48,391 bases of DNA from Thermoanaerobacterium sp. PSU-2. Lineage in GTDB: Bacteria > Bacillota > Thermoanaerobacteria > Thermoanaerobacterales > Thermoanaerobacteraceae. The notes under the pieces are model-generated. The model was not told the DNA's origin, searched no databases, and was given only the letters and a program-made list of their open reading frames with translations. Of the stretch, positions 7,881 to 15,410 are shown piece after piece; position 1 is the stretch's first letter; every line of letters begins with the position of its first letter. A program made the translations under genes and the position numbers. The stretch covers positions 1 through 48,391 of the forward strand of contig NZ_MSQD01000016.1 in assembly GCF_002102475.1 (NCBI RefSeq). The letters run 5' to 3'.

Positions 7881-7925
7881 ACCTCCCTATAAAGCAGCCT
7901 AACATTAGGTTAGGCTGCATTTTTA
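7881..7925 (+). terminator. Terminator plus CCTCCCT motif in the 3' UTR of the DUF2680-like gene
   Basis: ACCTCCCT (7881-7888) is followed by a strong hairpin, GCAGCCTAAC (7894-7903) with GTTAGGCTGC (7909-7918), and ATTTTTA. The arrangement repeats the 3' half of the predicted small RNA at 3251-3306, so a 3'-UTR-derived small RNA is possible. Confidence 0.85.
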
Positions 7926-7959
7926 AAATACAGAATCATTATAAAAAGAGGTAATCAAA

Positions 7960-8121
7960 ATGAGGTGTCCTAATTGTAAAAGTAAGAATGTCGGTAAAAT
8001 TGGAGGCAATTTATTTTTCTGCAGAGAATGTTTTTGTGAAATTAAAGTAAAGGAAAATAAATTCATAGTAAAATTGTACGATCAAGAAGGACGTATTAAA
8101 AAAGTACAGTACGTAACGTAA
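7960..8121 (+). CDS. 53-residue zinc-ribbon mini-protein
   Basis: A short ORF with an AGAGGT ribosome site and ATG 7960 encodes a protein beginning MRCPNCKSKNV. CPNC (residues 3-6) and CREC (21-24) form a compact zinc ribbon, with an extra Cys at 26. The second half is basic and beta-prone. The two CxxC pairs and good ribosome site argue that it is real. The function is unknown and could be nucleic-acid or protein binding. It lies between two hairpins and just upstream of a Fur-family gene. Confidence 0.75.
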   Translation: MRCPNCKSKNVGKIGGNLFFCRECFCEIKVKENKFIVKLYDQEGRIKKVQYVT

Positions 8122-8126
8122 AGTTG

Positions 8127-8152
8127 AAGGGTACACAAAGTTGTGTACCCTT
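8127..8152 (+). terminator. Perfect 12-bp inverted repeat after the zinc-ribbon gene
   Basis: AAGGGTACACAA (8127-8138) faces TTGTGTACCCTT (8141-8152). It is a strong hairpin but is not followed by a T-run, so it may stabilise the 3' end or act as an operator rather than terminate. Confidence 0.5.
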
Positions 8153-8168
8153 AGTTTGTGATAAATTA

Positions 8169-8217
8169 TTGACATATGAAGAAATTAATTATATCATATA
8201 TAATAAACATATGTTAA
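8169..8217 (+). promoter_or_regulatory. Promoter/operator of the Fur-family gene
   Basis: TTGACATATGA at 8169 gives a perfect -35, with TATCAT (8192) 17 bp later or TATAAT (8199) further on. A palindrome AACATATGTT (8206-8215) lies at the expected start of transcription. The first 11 bases equal those of the promoters at 9063 and 12113. Confidence 0.6.
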
Positions 8218-8239
8218 TTATAATTTAATGGTGATAAAA

Positions 8240-8689
8240 TTGGAAAATGTATCTTTACAAAATTTAATAGATTTTTTAAAAAAGACTGGTGTAAAAATCA
8301 CATTAACCAGATTTATACTTTTAAAGACATTTACAGACAAACCTTATGTTCATTTTGATTTCGATAGATTGCTGAAGATTGTTAAAAAAGAAGATCCCAA
8401 TTATGGCATAGCGACTCTTTATAGAAATTTGAACATGTTGATTAAAAAAAATATTATTTCTGTCAATACAATCAATAATGTAAAATATTATGAGCTAATT
8501 ACACCTCAAAAGGGCAATATTCACATACATTTGATTTGTAAGTATTGTAACAATGTAGAAGAGTATTCAGATTATGAAATCATACAGTTTCTAAATTTAG
8601 TCAAAGATAAATATGGATTTGACATAAATTATGGCAGCATTAATGTATATGGTATATGTAAAAAATGCAGAGAAAAACTCAAAGAATAA
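8240..8689 (+). CDS. Fur-family metal-dependent repressor
   Basis: This is a 149-residue protein from TTG 8240, placed after GGTGAT. The in-frame ATG at 8228 has no ribosome site. The N-terminal winged helix contains VKITLTRFILLKTF and the recognition stretch YGIATLYRNLNMLIKKNII. The dimerisation domain carries HIHLICKYC, and the C-terminus GICKKC. The two CxxC pairs give the structural zinc site found in Fur, PerR and Zur. Which metal or signal it senses cannot be read from sequence. A short motif is shared between its promoter and those of the DUF5320-like and NifX-like genes, suggesting these as targets and autoregulation. Confidence 0.88.
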   Translation: MENVSLQNLIDFLKKTGVKITLTRFILLKTFTDKPYVHFDFDRLLKIVKKEDPNYGIATLYRNLNMLIKKNIISVNTINNVKYYELITPQKGNIHIHLICKYCNNVEEYSDYEIIQFLNLVKDKYGFDINYGSINVYGICKKCREKLKE

Positions 8690-8745
8690 AAAATTAATAG
8701 TAGCATCTCTATAAAATATAAGAGCTACTATTAATAAAATTGATT

Positions 8746-8983
8746 TTAGCTTTGTGTTCTTATACTTAAGCTTATTAAACCTGCTAAAATTGGTATGATT
8801 GCCATTAGTAAAATTGCTGATGTAACACCATTAAAGTCAATGGGTATTCCAAATAAACCTACGCCAAGACCACCTATTCCTGTTCCAAATTCAAGTGCCA
8901 AGCCAGAAGCCATTGCAGCATTTTTGCTCAGCAAACTTTGAGCAAGCACTGTAGTAATTGAGAATGATGCTAAAAGCTATTTA
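8746..8983 (-). pseudogene. C-terminal remnant of an MFS (fosmidomycin-resistance-like) transporter
   Basis: The reverse-strand frame from about 8983 to the stop at 8746 reads LLASFSITTVLAQSLLSKN, then AAMASGLALEFGTGIGGLG, then a last hydrophobic segment. This matches the final two or three membrane helices of Fsr/fosmidomycin-type MFS proteins (VxxQxLLPKNxGxASGL). An in-frame TAG lies immediately upstream, and the other 300 or so residues are absent. The GIADHFGV-like loop is altered to GIPIDFNGV. It is a decayed gene end with no start signal. Confidence 0.8.
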
Positions 8984-9062
8984 TGTAGAATGTCAAGCTA
9001 GAGTCTTTGTAGATATTTATGTCATACAAAGATTTGGAGAGAAGAAATTTTTTAAAATATTA

Positions 9063-9091
9063 TTGACATATGACAAAAACAGTGGTAATAT
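9063..9091 (+). promoter_or_regulatory. Promoter of the DUF5320-like gene with shared TTGACATATGACAAAAA box
   Basis: TTGACA (9063) is 17 bp from TAATAT (9086). The first 17 bases are identical to the promoter at 12113. The core TGACATATGACA is nearly palindromic and overlaps the -35, as expected for a repressor operator. A small palindrome GGTCATAAGACC follows at 9105. Confidence 0.7.
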
Positions 9092-9141
9092 ATAATTGCG
9101 AAACGGTCATAAGACCAAAATAATTTAAAGGAGTGGTTTAT

Positions 9142-9429
9142 ATGCCAAGAGGAGACGGCACAGGCCCAATGGGCTATGGTCCAATGTCTGGAAGAGGTAT
9201 GGGATTTTGTTGTGGTCATGGTGCTCCAGGATATATGAGTGGACATGGTATACACAGAGGATATAGAAACATGTATTACGCAACTAAAGCACCGTTTTGG
9301 GCAAGATATGGAAATGCTGTGGACGAGAAGTCTTACCTTAATGCACAAGCCCAATACCTCAAGGATCAACTTAAATATATAGAAGACAGATTGAAGGATT
9401 TAGACGACGAAGACAAAGATAACAAGTAA
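9142..9429 (+). CDS. DUF5320-like glycine-rich small protein
   Basis: This is a 95-residue protein from ATG 9142, eight bases after AAAGGAG. The N-terminal half, MPRGDGTGPMGYGPMSGRG and then FCCGHG, is the Gly/Pro/Met-rich signature of DUF5320 proteins. The C-terminal half (residues 60-95) is a charged helix or coiled coil. Such proteins commonly occur with NifX/NifB-like and Mrp-type iron-sulfur carrier genes in anaerobes. Here the NifX-like gene sits 3 kb away behind an almost identical promoter. Exact role unknown; metal or cluster binding by the Cys-Cys-Gly-His stretch is inference. Confidence 0.82.
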   Translation: MPRGDGTGPMGYGPMSGRGMGFCCGHGAPGYMSGHGIHRGYRNMYYATKAPFWARYGNAVDEKSYLNAQAQYLKDQLKYIEDRLKDLDDEDKDNK

Positions 9430-9437
9430 TATTATGA

Positions 9438-9477
9438 AAAGCTGGTGGCAATCATTGCTGCTGGCTTTATTTTTTTG
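9438..9477 (+). terminator. Intrinsic terminator of the DUF5320-like gene
   Basis: A 12-bp stem (AAAGCTGGTGGC with GCTGCTGGCTTT, including G-T wobbles) is followed by ATTTTTTT. Confidence 0.8.
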
Positions 9478-9685
9478 AAAGTGAATATAAAAATTTATGC
9501 ATAATTATTTTAGTTTTTATGAATATAAATGTATTAGAATAGCATAAATGAAATTTTTACTTTTTAAAAAATTATTTTGAATAATTTATTGCATAATTAA
9601 CTGACATAGTTTAAACTTAATTTTGGAAGATGTTTCATTGATATAATATCTTGTTTATATAAGACTGTAGGAGGCAATTATAATA

Positions 9686-10558
9686 ATGTTTGTTGGCAAC
9701 AATAAATTAAGAAGCAGATTAAGCGTAAAAAATATACTGGGAATCCTCTTTGGCACTTTTATTTATTCAATTGGAATTAATACATTTATCGTACATGCAA
9801 GACTTTTAAGTGGTGGTGTATCTGGTATTTCTCTAATTGTACAGTATTTGACAGGACTTCCTGCCGGATACACGATTTTCATGCTTAATATACCATTGCT
9901 TATTTTAAGCTACAAAAAAATAGGTTCTCGATTTACTTTCTATACGATATTAGGTACAGCTTCTCTATCTGTTTTTTTGATATTAACTCAGTTTTTAGAT
10001 AAATTAATCAATTTTGACGATCCCATATTATTATGCCTTTACGGTGGTGTACTTACAGGTGCAGGCATGGGAATAGTCTTTGCTAATCATGGTTCAACTG
10101 GTGGACTTGATATCATATCTGTATTAGTAAAGAAAAAATATGAGAATTTTGAATTGGGCAAGACAAACCTATATATTAATTTTTTCATAGTCTTGGCTGG
10201 AGCCATATTTATAGGGCTTAAAAGTGCTTTATACACACTTGTTTCAATGTCAATAAATTCGATTGTGCTGGATAAGACGATAAATGGGTTTAACAGGCGA
10301 AAGATGCTTTTTATAATTACAAATGATGAGGAAAAGATTAGCAATGCAATCATGAATGATTTAAAAAGAGGTGTTACGTTTATTCAAGCTGAAGGCGCAT
10401 ATACAAAGACTAATCGCAGAATACTGTATTGCGTTGTATCACTTTCACAAATTCCATATATTAAACATCTAGTTTACAGCATTGACAGCAATGCATTTAT
10501 ATCAATTTTAGACGTTTCTGAGGTAAGAGGGAAAGGATTTATGGACGATTTATTTTAG
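9686..10558 (+). CDS. YitT-family membrane protein (DUF161 + DUF2179)
   Basis: This is a 290-residue protein with five or six hydrophobic segments in the first 190 residues. These include the family motif LLSGGVSGISLI near residue 40 and NHGSTGGLDIIS near 135. A soluble C-terminal DUF2179 domain follows (RGVTFIQAEGAYTK, DVSEVRGKGF). YitT proteins are widespread in Firmicutes; their transported substrate or role is not established. A TATAAT at 9642 lies 44 bp upstream with no clear -35. The gene appears monocistronic. Confidence 0.9.
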   Translation: MFVGNNKLRSRLSVKNILGILFGTFIYSIGINTFIVHARLLSGGVSGISLIVQYLTGLPAGYTIFMLNIPLLILSYKKIGSRFTFYTILGTASLSVFLILTQFLDKLINFDDPILLCLYGGVLTGAGMGIVFANHGSTGGLDIISVLVKKKYENFELGKTNLYINFFIVLAGAIFIGLKSALYTLVSMSINSIVLDKTINGFNRRKMLFIITNDEEKISNAIMNDLKRGVTFIQAEGAYTKTNRRILYCVVSLSQIPYIKHLVYSIDSNAFISILDVSEVRGKGFMDDLF

Positions 10559-10571
10559 CAAAATTTCATTG

Positions 10572-10600
10572 TTGAATATTTAACAAAATAGGTATATAAT
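10572..10600 (+). promoter_or_regulatory. Housekeeping-type promoter of hydG
   Basis: TTGAAT (10572) is separated by 17 bp from TATAAT (10595). Confidence 0.8.
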
Positions 10601-10660
10601 TTTATTATAAATACTAAGCCCAAGGGATTTACTGAGGGCAAGGGAAGGAGAAATCAATAT

Positions 10661-12061
10661 ATGGATAGGCAAATTGCAGATTTTATTGACGACGAGAAGA
10701 TAAAAGCGGCTTTAAAATATGGTGAAGGTGCATCAAAAGATGAAGCACTGAGAATCATTGAAAAAGCCAAAAATTTGAAAGGTATTACGCCTGAAGAAGC
10801 GGCAGTTCTTCTAAATTTGGAAGATGATGAGCTTCTTGATGAAATGTACAAAGTTGCAAGATATATTAAAGAGCAAATTTACGGCAACAGAATAGTCATA
10901 TTTGCGCCACTTTACATTAGCAATTATTGTGTTAACAATTGCAGGTATTGCGGTTACAAACACTCCAATGAACAAGAACGCAAAAGACTTACTATGGATG
11001 AGGTAAGGCGTGAGATAGAGATATTGGAGGAAATGGGACATAAAAGATTGGCGGTTGAGGCAGGTGAGGATCCTGTAAATTGTCCTATTGATTATGTCTT
11101 AGATGTGATTAAGACAATTTACGATACAAAATTGAAAAATGGCAGCATAAGGAGAGTCAATGTAAATATTGCTGCTACCACTGTTGAAAATTATAAAAAG
11201 TTAAAGGATGTAGGCATAGGGACGTATATATTATTCCAAGAGACTTACCACAGGCCCACATACGAATATATGCATCCTACAGGGCCAAAGCATGACTACG
11301 ATTATCATACAACTGCCATGGATAGAGCCATGGAAGCGGGTATTGATGATGTAGGCTTGGGAGTCTTGTATGGACTTTATGACTACAAGTACGAGACAAT
11401 AGCACTTTTGTACCATGCAAATCATCTTGATGAAAAATTTGGTGTTGGACCACATACTATATCTGTTCCAAGACTTAGACCTGCTTTAAATATAACGTTA
11501 GATGAATACCCATATCTGGTGTCTGATAAAGATTTTAAAAAGCTTGTAGCTGTAATAAGGCTTGCCGTACCGTATACGGGAATGATCTTATCTACAAGAG
11601 AACTTCCTGAATTTAGAGAAGAAGTTATAAGCGTAGGCATATCTCAGGTAAGTGCTGGTTCTTGTACAGGTGTAGGTGGCTATTACGAAGAAATATCAAG
11701 GAAAGAAAGTACGAAACCTCAGTTTGAAGTAGGGGATCATAGGACGCCAAATGAGATATTGAGAACACTATGTGAGCAGCATTATCTGCCAAGCTATTGT
11801 ACAGCATGTTATAGAATGGGCCGTACTGGCGATAGGTTTATGAGCTTTGCTAAATCAGGACAGATTCACAATTTCTGTTTGCCAAATGCTATACTTACAT
11901 TTAAGGAGTTCCTTTTAGATTACGGTGATGAAGCTACAAAGGCTATAGGTGAAGAAACGATTGCTGCAAACATAGAAAATATTCCTTCTGATAAGGTAAG
12001 AGAAGAGACGAAAAATAGACTCAAACGGTTAGAAAATGGTGAAAGAGATCTGTACTTCTAA
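10661..12061 (+). CDS. hydG: [FeFe]-hydrogenase H-cluster maturase HydG
   Basis: This is a 466-residue radical-SAM enzyme. CVNNCRYC near residues 93-100 binds the SAM cluster. The C-terminal CTACYRMGRTGDRF...NFC pattern, CxxC plus a third Cys 23 residues on, is the HydG-specific second-cluster site. HydG cleaves tyrosine to p-cresol, CO and cyanide, building the Fe(CO)2CN synthon of the hydrogenase active site. Length and motif spacing match the family. hydE, hydF and the hydrogenase itself are not in this window, so the maturation genes are dispersed. It has its own promoter and terminator. Confidence 0.97.
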   Translation: MDRQIADFIDDEKIKAALKYGEGASKDEALRIIEKAKNLKGITPEEAAVLLNLEDDELLDEMYKVARYIKEQIYGNRIVIFAPLYISNYCVNNCRYCGYKHSNEQERKRLTMDEVRREIEILEEMGHKRLAVEAGEDPVNCPIDYVLDVIKTIYDTKLKNGSIRRVNVNIAATTVENYKKLKDVGIGTYILFQETYHRPTYEYMHPTGPKHDYDYHTTAMDRAMEAGIDDVGLGVLYGLYDYKYETIALLYHANHLDEKFGVGPHTISVPRLRPALNITLDEYPYLVSDKDFKKLVAVIRLAVPYTGMILSTRELPEFREEVISVGISQVSAGSCTGVGGYYEEISRKESTKPQFEVGDHRTPNEILRTLCEQHYLPSYCTACYRMGRTGDRFMSFAKSGQIHNFCLPNAILTFKEFLLDYGDEATKAIGEETIAANIENIPSDKVREETKNRLKRLENGERDLYF

Positions 12062-12090
12062 AAAAATCCGGGTTATCCCGGATTTTTTTA
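12062..12090 (+). terminator. Intrinsic terminator of hydG
   Basis: TCCGGG-TTAT-CCCGGA is flanked by an A-run and TTTTTTT, so it can also work from the other strand. Confidence 0.93.
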
Positions 12091-12112
12091 CAGAGAAATT
12101 TTAATATTTTTG

Positions 12113-12141
12113 TTGACATATGACAAAAATAATTATATATT
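12113..12141 (+). promoter_or_regulatory. Promoter of the NifX-like gene with shared TTGACATATGACAAAAA box
   Basis: TTGACA (12113) is 17 bp from TATATT (12136). The first 17 bases are identical to those at 9063. A second TATGACGTATG follows at about 12151. Confidence 0.7.
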
Positions 12142-12191
12142 TATAATTGTATATGACGTATGTTTGAAATGTTGAAAGGATGGGTGTTTAA

Positions 12192-12548
12192 ATGAAGATA
12201 GCTGTTGCTACAGATGGAAGAAGCGTTTCAATGCATTTTGGACATTGTGAGGGATTTACGATTTTTAATGTGGAAGAAAATAAAATAGTAAGTGCCAATT
12301 TTATTGAAAATCCAGGACATAGACCAGGATATTTGCCGGAATTTTTGAAAGACAAAGGTGTAGAATGCATCATTTCTGATGGAATGGGTTCAAGCGCAAT
12401 AGATTTGTTTAATTCTTACGGCATTGATGTCATTACAGGTGCGTCTGGCGATGCTGAAGATGTGGTAAAGAAATATATTGATGGAACTTTGATATCTACA
12501 GGTAGTGCATGTGAAAAACATGAACATGAAGGACACTGTGAAGACTAA
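12192..12548 (+). CDS. NifX/NafY-like dinitrogenase iron-molybdenum cofactor domain protein
   Basis: This 118-residue protein has the small ribonuclease-H-like fold of the NifX/NifB C-terminal family: MKIAVATDGRSVSMHFGHCEGF at the start, a central CIISDGMGSSAIDLF, and GASGDAEDVVKKYI. The tail is rich in His, Cys and Glu (CEKHEHEGHCED), a likely metal-binding extension. In non-nitrogen-fixing anaerobes such proteins are thought to carry iron-sulfur or metal clusters. No nif structural genes are present here. The 3' end overlaps, on the opposite strand, the end of the ORF at 12496-13149. Confidence 0.9.
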   Translation: MKIAVATDGRSVSMHFGHCEGFTIFNVEENKIVSANFIENPGHRPGYLPEFLKDKGVECIISDGMGSSAIDLFNSYGIDVITGASGDAEDVVKKYIDGTLISTGSACEKHEHEGHCED

Positions 12549-13149
12549 AAATATAAAAAGTAATATGGCCGCGGGGAAATCTTGCGGCCATATTATATGA
12601 ATCAGAAGATTGTATAGCATCATTCAGAAATTCACTTAATTGTTTACCTGATTGAAAATGCATATTTTTACCGAAACCTGTACCGTGTCCTTTGCCATAT
12701 CCATTACCTGACATTCCATTTCTTCCAAAGCCTATTCCAAGTCCTGCACCACCATTGCCAGTACCATCACATGCATTTATTCTTTCTTTAAGTAGTGATT
12801 TTAGCTCTGTTGCCCTTTCTTCTGTAATTACACCATTTTTAACCATTTGGTCTATATAGTCGGTTTTTTGTTTTAACAAGGCATTTTTGAAGTCTTCTAA
12901 TTTTACACCATTTTCAACTGCTATTTGTTCCAGTGTCTTACCGGAATTTAAAAGTTTCAATGTTTCGTCTGTAGACTTTCCTAAAAGATTTGCCATAAAA
13001 TCTACCATTTGAGCTCTGCCATACCTTGGTGCAGTATATGATGTGTTTATTTGAGGCGAATTGTTATTTGCTGTCTCTGCATATGCAGCAATGCCTGTTA
13101 AAAGTAAACCTCCTACCATTATTGATGCTACTAATTTTTTGATGTTCAT
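12496..13149 (-). CDS. Second secreted DUF2680-like protein; C-terminus probably altered
   Basis: It starts at ATG 13149 behind AAAGGAGATG. The signal peptide (KLVASIMVGGLLLTGIAAYA) is followed by a DUF2680-like helical region: LLGKSTDETLKLL, IAVENGVKLEDF and NGVITEERATELKSLLKERI. A Gly/Asn/Lys-rich stretch (about residues 135-165) follows, then SGKQLSEFLNDAIQ. After that the frame continues about 35 residues through the hairpin at 12561-12595 and antisense into the NifX-like gene. That tail does not look like a natural protein end and suggests a lost stop or small frameshift near 12600. The gene is divergent from the two-component system and has its own operator array. Confidence 0.78.
   Translation of the reverse strand: MNIKKLVASIMVGGLLLTGIAAYAETANNNSPQINTSYTAPRYGRAQMVDFMANLLGKSTDETLKLLNSGKTLEQIAVENGVKLEDFKNALLKQKTDYIDQMVKNGVITEERATELKSLLKERINACDGTGNGGAGLGIGFGRNGMSGNGYGKGHGTGFGKNMHFQSGKQLSEFLNDAIQSSDSYNMAARFPRGHITFYIFSLHSVLHVHVFHMHYL
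12561..12595. terminator. Hairpin between the converging NifX-like and DUF2680-like genes
   Basis: TAATATGGCCGC (12561-12572) pairs perfectly with GCGGCCATATTA (12584-12595). It is probably a shared transcription end, though there is no long T-run. The reverse-strand reading frame passes straight through it. Confidence 0.7.
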
Positions 13150-13198
13150 AAAAACATCTCCTTTCAAAATTTATTTATCTTACACTTTTATTCTACCC

Positions 13199-13265
13199 AT
13201 TATATTTGATACATCTTTAATGAAATTGTGATGTTTTTGTGAAGATTTTTTGATAATATTGTAAA
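13199..13265 (-). promoter_or_regulatory. Reverse promoter with five 11-bp-spaced hexamers, between the DUF2680-like gene and the response regulator
   Basis: Reading the reverse strand: TTTACA (13265), ATCAAA (13254), TTCACA (13243), ATCACA (13232) and ATTAAA (13221) lie at 11-bp pitch. TATAAT follows (13204-13199). The distance from the last hexamer start to the -10 start is 17 rather than the 15 seen at the other arrays. The array occupies the intergenic space ahead of the regulator gene, so autoregulation is possible. Confidence 0.7.
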
Positions 13266-13304
13266 TAGTTTTTAGAATATGTAAACTAAAATTGGAGGTG
13301 TTTT

Positions 13305-13976
13305 ATGATGGAAAAAGTGTTGGTCATTGAAGACGAGGAGGGAATGAGGGATATTTTAAAAACTTACTTAGAGAAGAACAATTTCGATGCTTTATTTGCT
13401 GAAGATGGCATTACAGGAATAAATATGTTTAAAAGTAATTCATTTGATATAGTTTTGTTGGATGTAATGTTGCCAGATATGAGTGGTTGGAATGTTTTAA
13501 AGACAATAAGAGAATCATCTAAAATACCTGTAATGATGATAACTGCCCGCAGTGAAGAATACGACAGGCTTTTAGGATTTGAACTTGGCGCTGATGATTA
13601 CGTAGTCAAACCATTTAGTCCGAGAGAAGTCATAGCAAGGATAAAAGCTATCTTATCGAGATCTAAATGGACTGAATCTGATAATCTAATATCTTTTTCG
13701 GGTATTACTATTGACACTGATTCAAGAGTTGTTAAAGTTGATGGAAAGAAAATAGATCTTACTCCAAAAGAATTTGATCTTTTAAATCTACTTGCACAAA
13801 ACATGGGGAAGGCGTTAAGCCGTGAGAAATGCCTTAATATTGTTTGGGGATATGAATTTTTTGGCGATTTAAGGACAGTCGATACACATATAAAGCAGTT
13901 GAGAGAAAAACTTGGCGATAAAAGGGACATTATAAAAACAGTATGGGGTTATGGATATAAATTAGGTGGTGATTAA
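13305..13976 (+). CDS. OmpR/PhoB-family response regulator
   Basis: This is a 223-residue protein behind GGAGGTG. The receiver domain (1-115) has the acidic pocket EDEE, phospho-acceptor D53 in LLDVMLPDMSGW, Thr in MMITARS and Lys in DYVVKPF. The C-terminal winged helix (about 130-223) has LTPKEFDLLNLLAQN, the recognition helix region RTVDTHIKQLREKL, and ends VWGYGYKL. It is 1 bp from its histidine kinase. Its DNA-binding class normally binds tandem repeats at 11-bp pitch, the pattern found upstream of six transcription units here, including its divergent neighbour. I infer it is the regulator of those sites. Confidence 0.95.
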   Translation: MMEKVLVIEDEEGMRDILKTYLEKNNFDALFAEDGITGINMFKSNSFDIVLLDVMLPDMSGWNVLKTIRESSKIPVMMITARSEEYDRLLGFELGADDYVVKPFSPREVIARIKAILSRSKWTESDNLISFSGITIDTDSRVVKVDGKKIDLTPKEFDLLNLLAQNMGKALSREKCLNIVWGYEFFGDLRTVDTHIKQLREKLGDKRDIIKTVWGYGYKLGGD

Positions 13977-13977
13977 A

Positions 13978-15327
13978 GTGAGAGGCATAAGAAAAAAGCT
14001 TTTTATTACGTATCTGATTATAACAGGAATAATTTTTTTATTGTTTTACTTGTCTCAAGTTGTCTTTATAGGTAAGATATACACTTATTATAAGATTAAT
14101 CAGTTGAAAAACTACAGCTTAGAAATTGCCAATGCGTTATCTAAAAATGATGACAAAACTGCTAATGAGCTTATGGAAGAATCCAATGCAAAAGTAATTG
14201 CAGTGACTGATACGGGTAAATTGATTTTTGGAACGCATGGAAACGGACAAGGCTACGGAATAGGGTTGCCAAAAACTTTCCTAAACACTAATGAAAAATT
14301 AACTGTGGTAGAATTTACGCATCCATCAATTGGTGTAAAATCTCTTGCAGTTATAAGATCATTTTCATACAATAATCAAAACGCAAAACTGGTATTGACT
14401 ATTCCACTATCGACTATTACTGATACTGCTGTGATATTTAAAAATGAATTTTTTTTGATGCTACTAATATGTATTGTTGTAATAATCATTATGTCAATTA
14501 TCATGTCGAAAAGGCTGACAAAGCCAATTGATGATTTAAAAAATGCGGCGCAAAATATAGCCTCTGGGAATCTTGACGTGAAATTAGATGTAAAGACAAA
14601 TGATGAATTAGAAGACCTTGCAATGTCGATGAATAGCATGGCAGAAAATCTCAGTAAAGCAGAAAAATTTAAAAGAGATTTAATAGCAAATATTACACAC
14701 GACCTTAAGACGCCTTTAGGGCTTATAAAAGGATACTGTGAGATGCTATTGGACTTTTATGGTGATGATAAAGAAAAAAGAAACAAATATTTAAATGCTG
14801 CATTAAATGAAGTCGATCGAATGTCAAAAATGATAGACGATGTTTTATCATTATCAAAGCTTCAATCAGGTTTAGTAAAACTAAAGATATCATTTTTTAA
14901 TTTAAAAAATTTAGTTGATGATGTGGTTTTAAGCTTTGAACCATTGCTACATGGCAAAAATATAAATATTGTCACGGAGAATCTTGATGTTATTGTAAAT
15001 GGAGATGTTGAACTAATTAGAAGAGTTCTGATGAATCTTTTAAGCAATTCGATAAAAAGTATTAATGAAGCAGGTTTAATTACTATTTCTTCGATATTAG
15101 AAAATAATAATGTAAAAGTCATCGTATCAGACACGGGTAAAGGCATAAAAAGAGAAGAACTTCCAAATGTTTTTAAGAAGTTTTATAAAGGCGATAAAAA
15201 AGGTACAGGTTTAGGACTTGCAATAGTAAAAGAAATATTGGATTTGCATGGCAGCGAATACTATATAGAAAGCGAGATAGATAATGGAACTTCATTTTAT
15301 TTTACCTTAGAGAAAGAAAATACATGA
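13978..15327 (+). CDS. Membrane sensor histidine kinase, partner of the adjacent regulator
   Basis: This 449-residue kinase starts at GTG 13978, just after the regulator stop, using an AGGTGGTGAT ribosome site inside the regulator's 3' end. A first membrane segment (about residues 8-30) is followed by an extracytoplasmic sensor of about 120 residues. The second membrane segment (about 155-177) leads to HAMP, then HisKA with H241 in NITHDLKTPL, and HATPase_c with N-box NLLSNSIKSI, DTGKGI and GTGLGLAI. The sensor region resembles no ligand domain I recognise. Operon position, promoter array and targets point to sensing of cell-envelope or secretion stress, as an inference. Confidence 0.95.
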   Translation: MRGIRKKLFITYLIITGIIFLLFYLSQVVFIGKIYTYYKINQLKNYSLEIANALSKNDDKTANELMEESNAKVIAVTDTGKLIFGTHGNGQGYGIGLPKTFLNTNEKLTVVEFTHPSIGVKSLAVIRSFSYNNQNAKLVLTIPLSTITDTAVIFKNEFFLMLLICIVVIIIMSIIMSKRLTKPIDDLKNAAQNIASGNLDVKLDVKTNDELEDLAMSMNSMAENLSKAEKFKRDLIANITHDLKTPLGLIKGYCEMLLDFYGDDKEKRNKYLNAALNEVDRMSKMIDDVLSLSKLQSGLVKLKISFFNLKNLVDDVVLSFEPLLHGKNINIVTENLDVIVNGDVELIRRVLMNLLSNSIKSINEAGLITISSILENNNVKVIVSDTGKGIKREELPNVFKKFYKGDKKGTGLGLAIVKEILDLHGSEYYIESEIDNGTSFYFTLEKENT

Positions 15328-15343
15328 AATTTAATCATATACT

Positions 15344-15378
15344 ACCCCCTATACAATGGGATAGGTATGTGGTATAAT
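15344..15378 (+). promoter_or_regulatory. Promoter of the DUF1847 gene with C-rich/G-rich inverted operator
   Basis: TATACA (15350) is 17 bp from TATAAT (15373). ACCCCCTAT (15344-15352) and GGGATAGGT (15358-15366) form an imperfect inverted repeat over the -35. It is reminiscent of CsoR/RcnR-type operators, but no such regulator is encoded in the window. Confidence 0.45.
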
Positions 15379-15410
15379 ATTAATGAATACAGTATACAAG
15401 GAGTGATTTT

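Noticed and set aside
8127..8152. Ends of a mobile element at the 12-bp inverted repeat
   Set aside because: The arms are only 2 nt apart, with no transposase or target duplication. It is a local hairpin.
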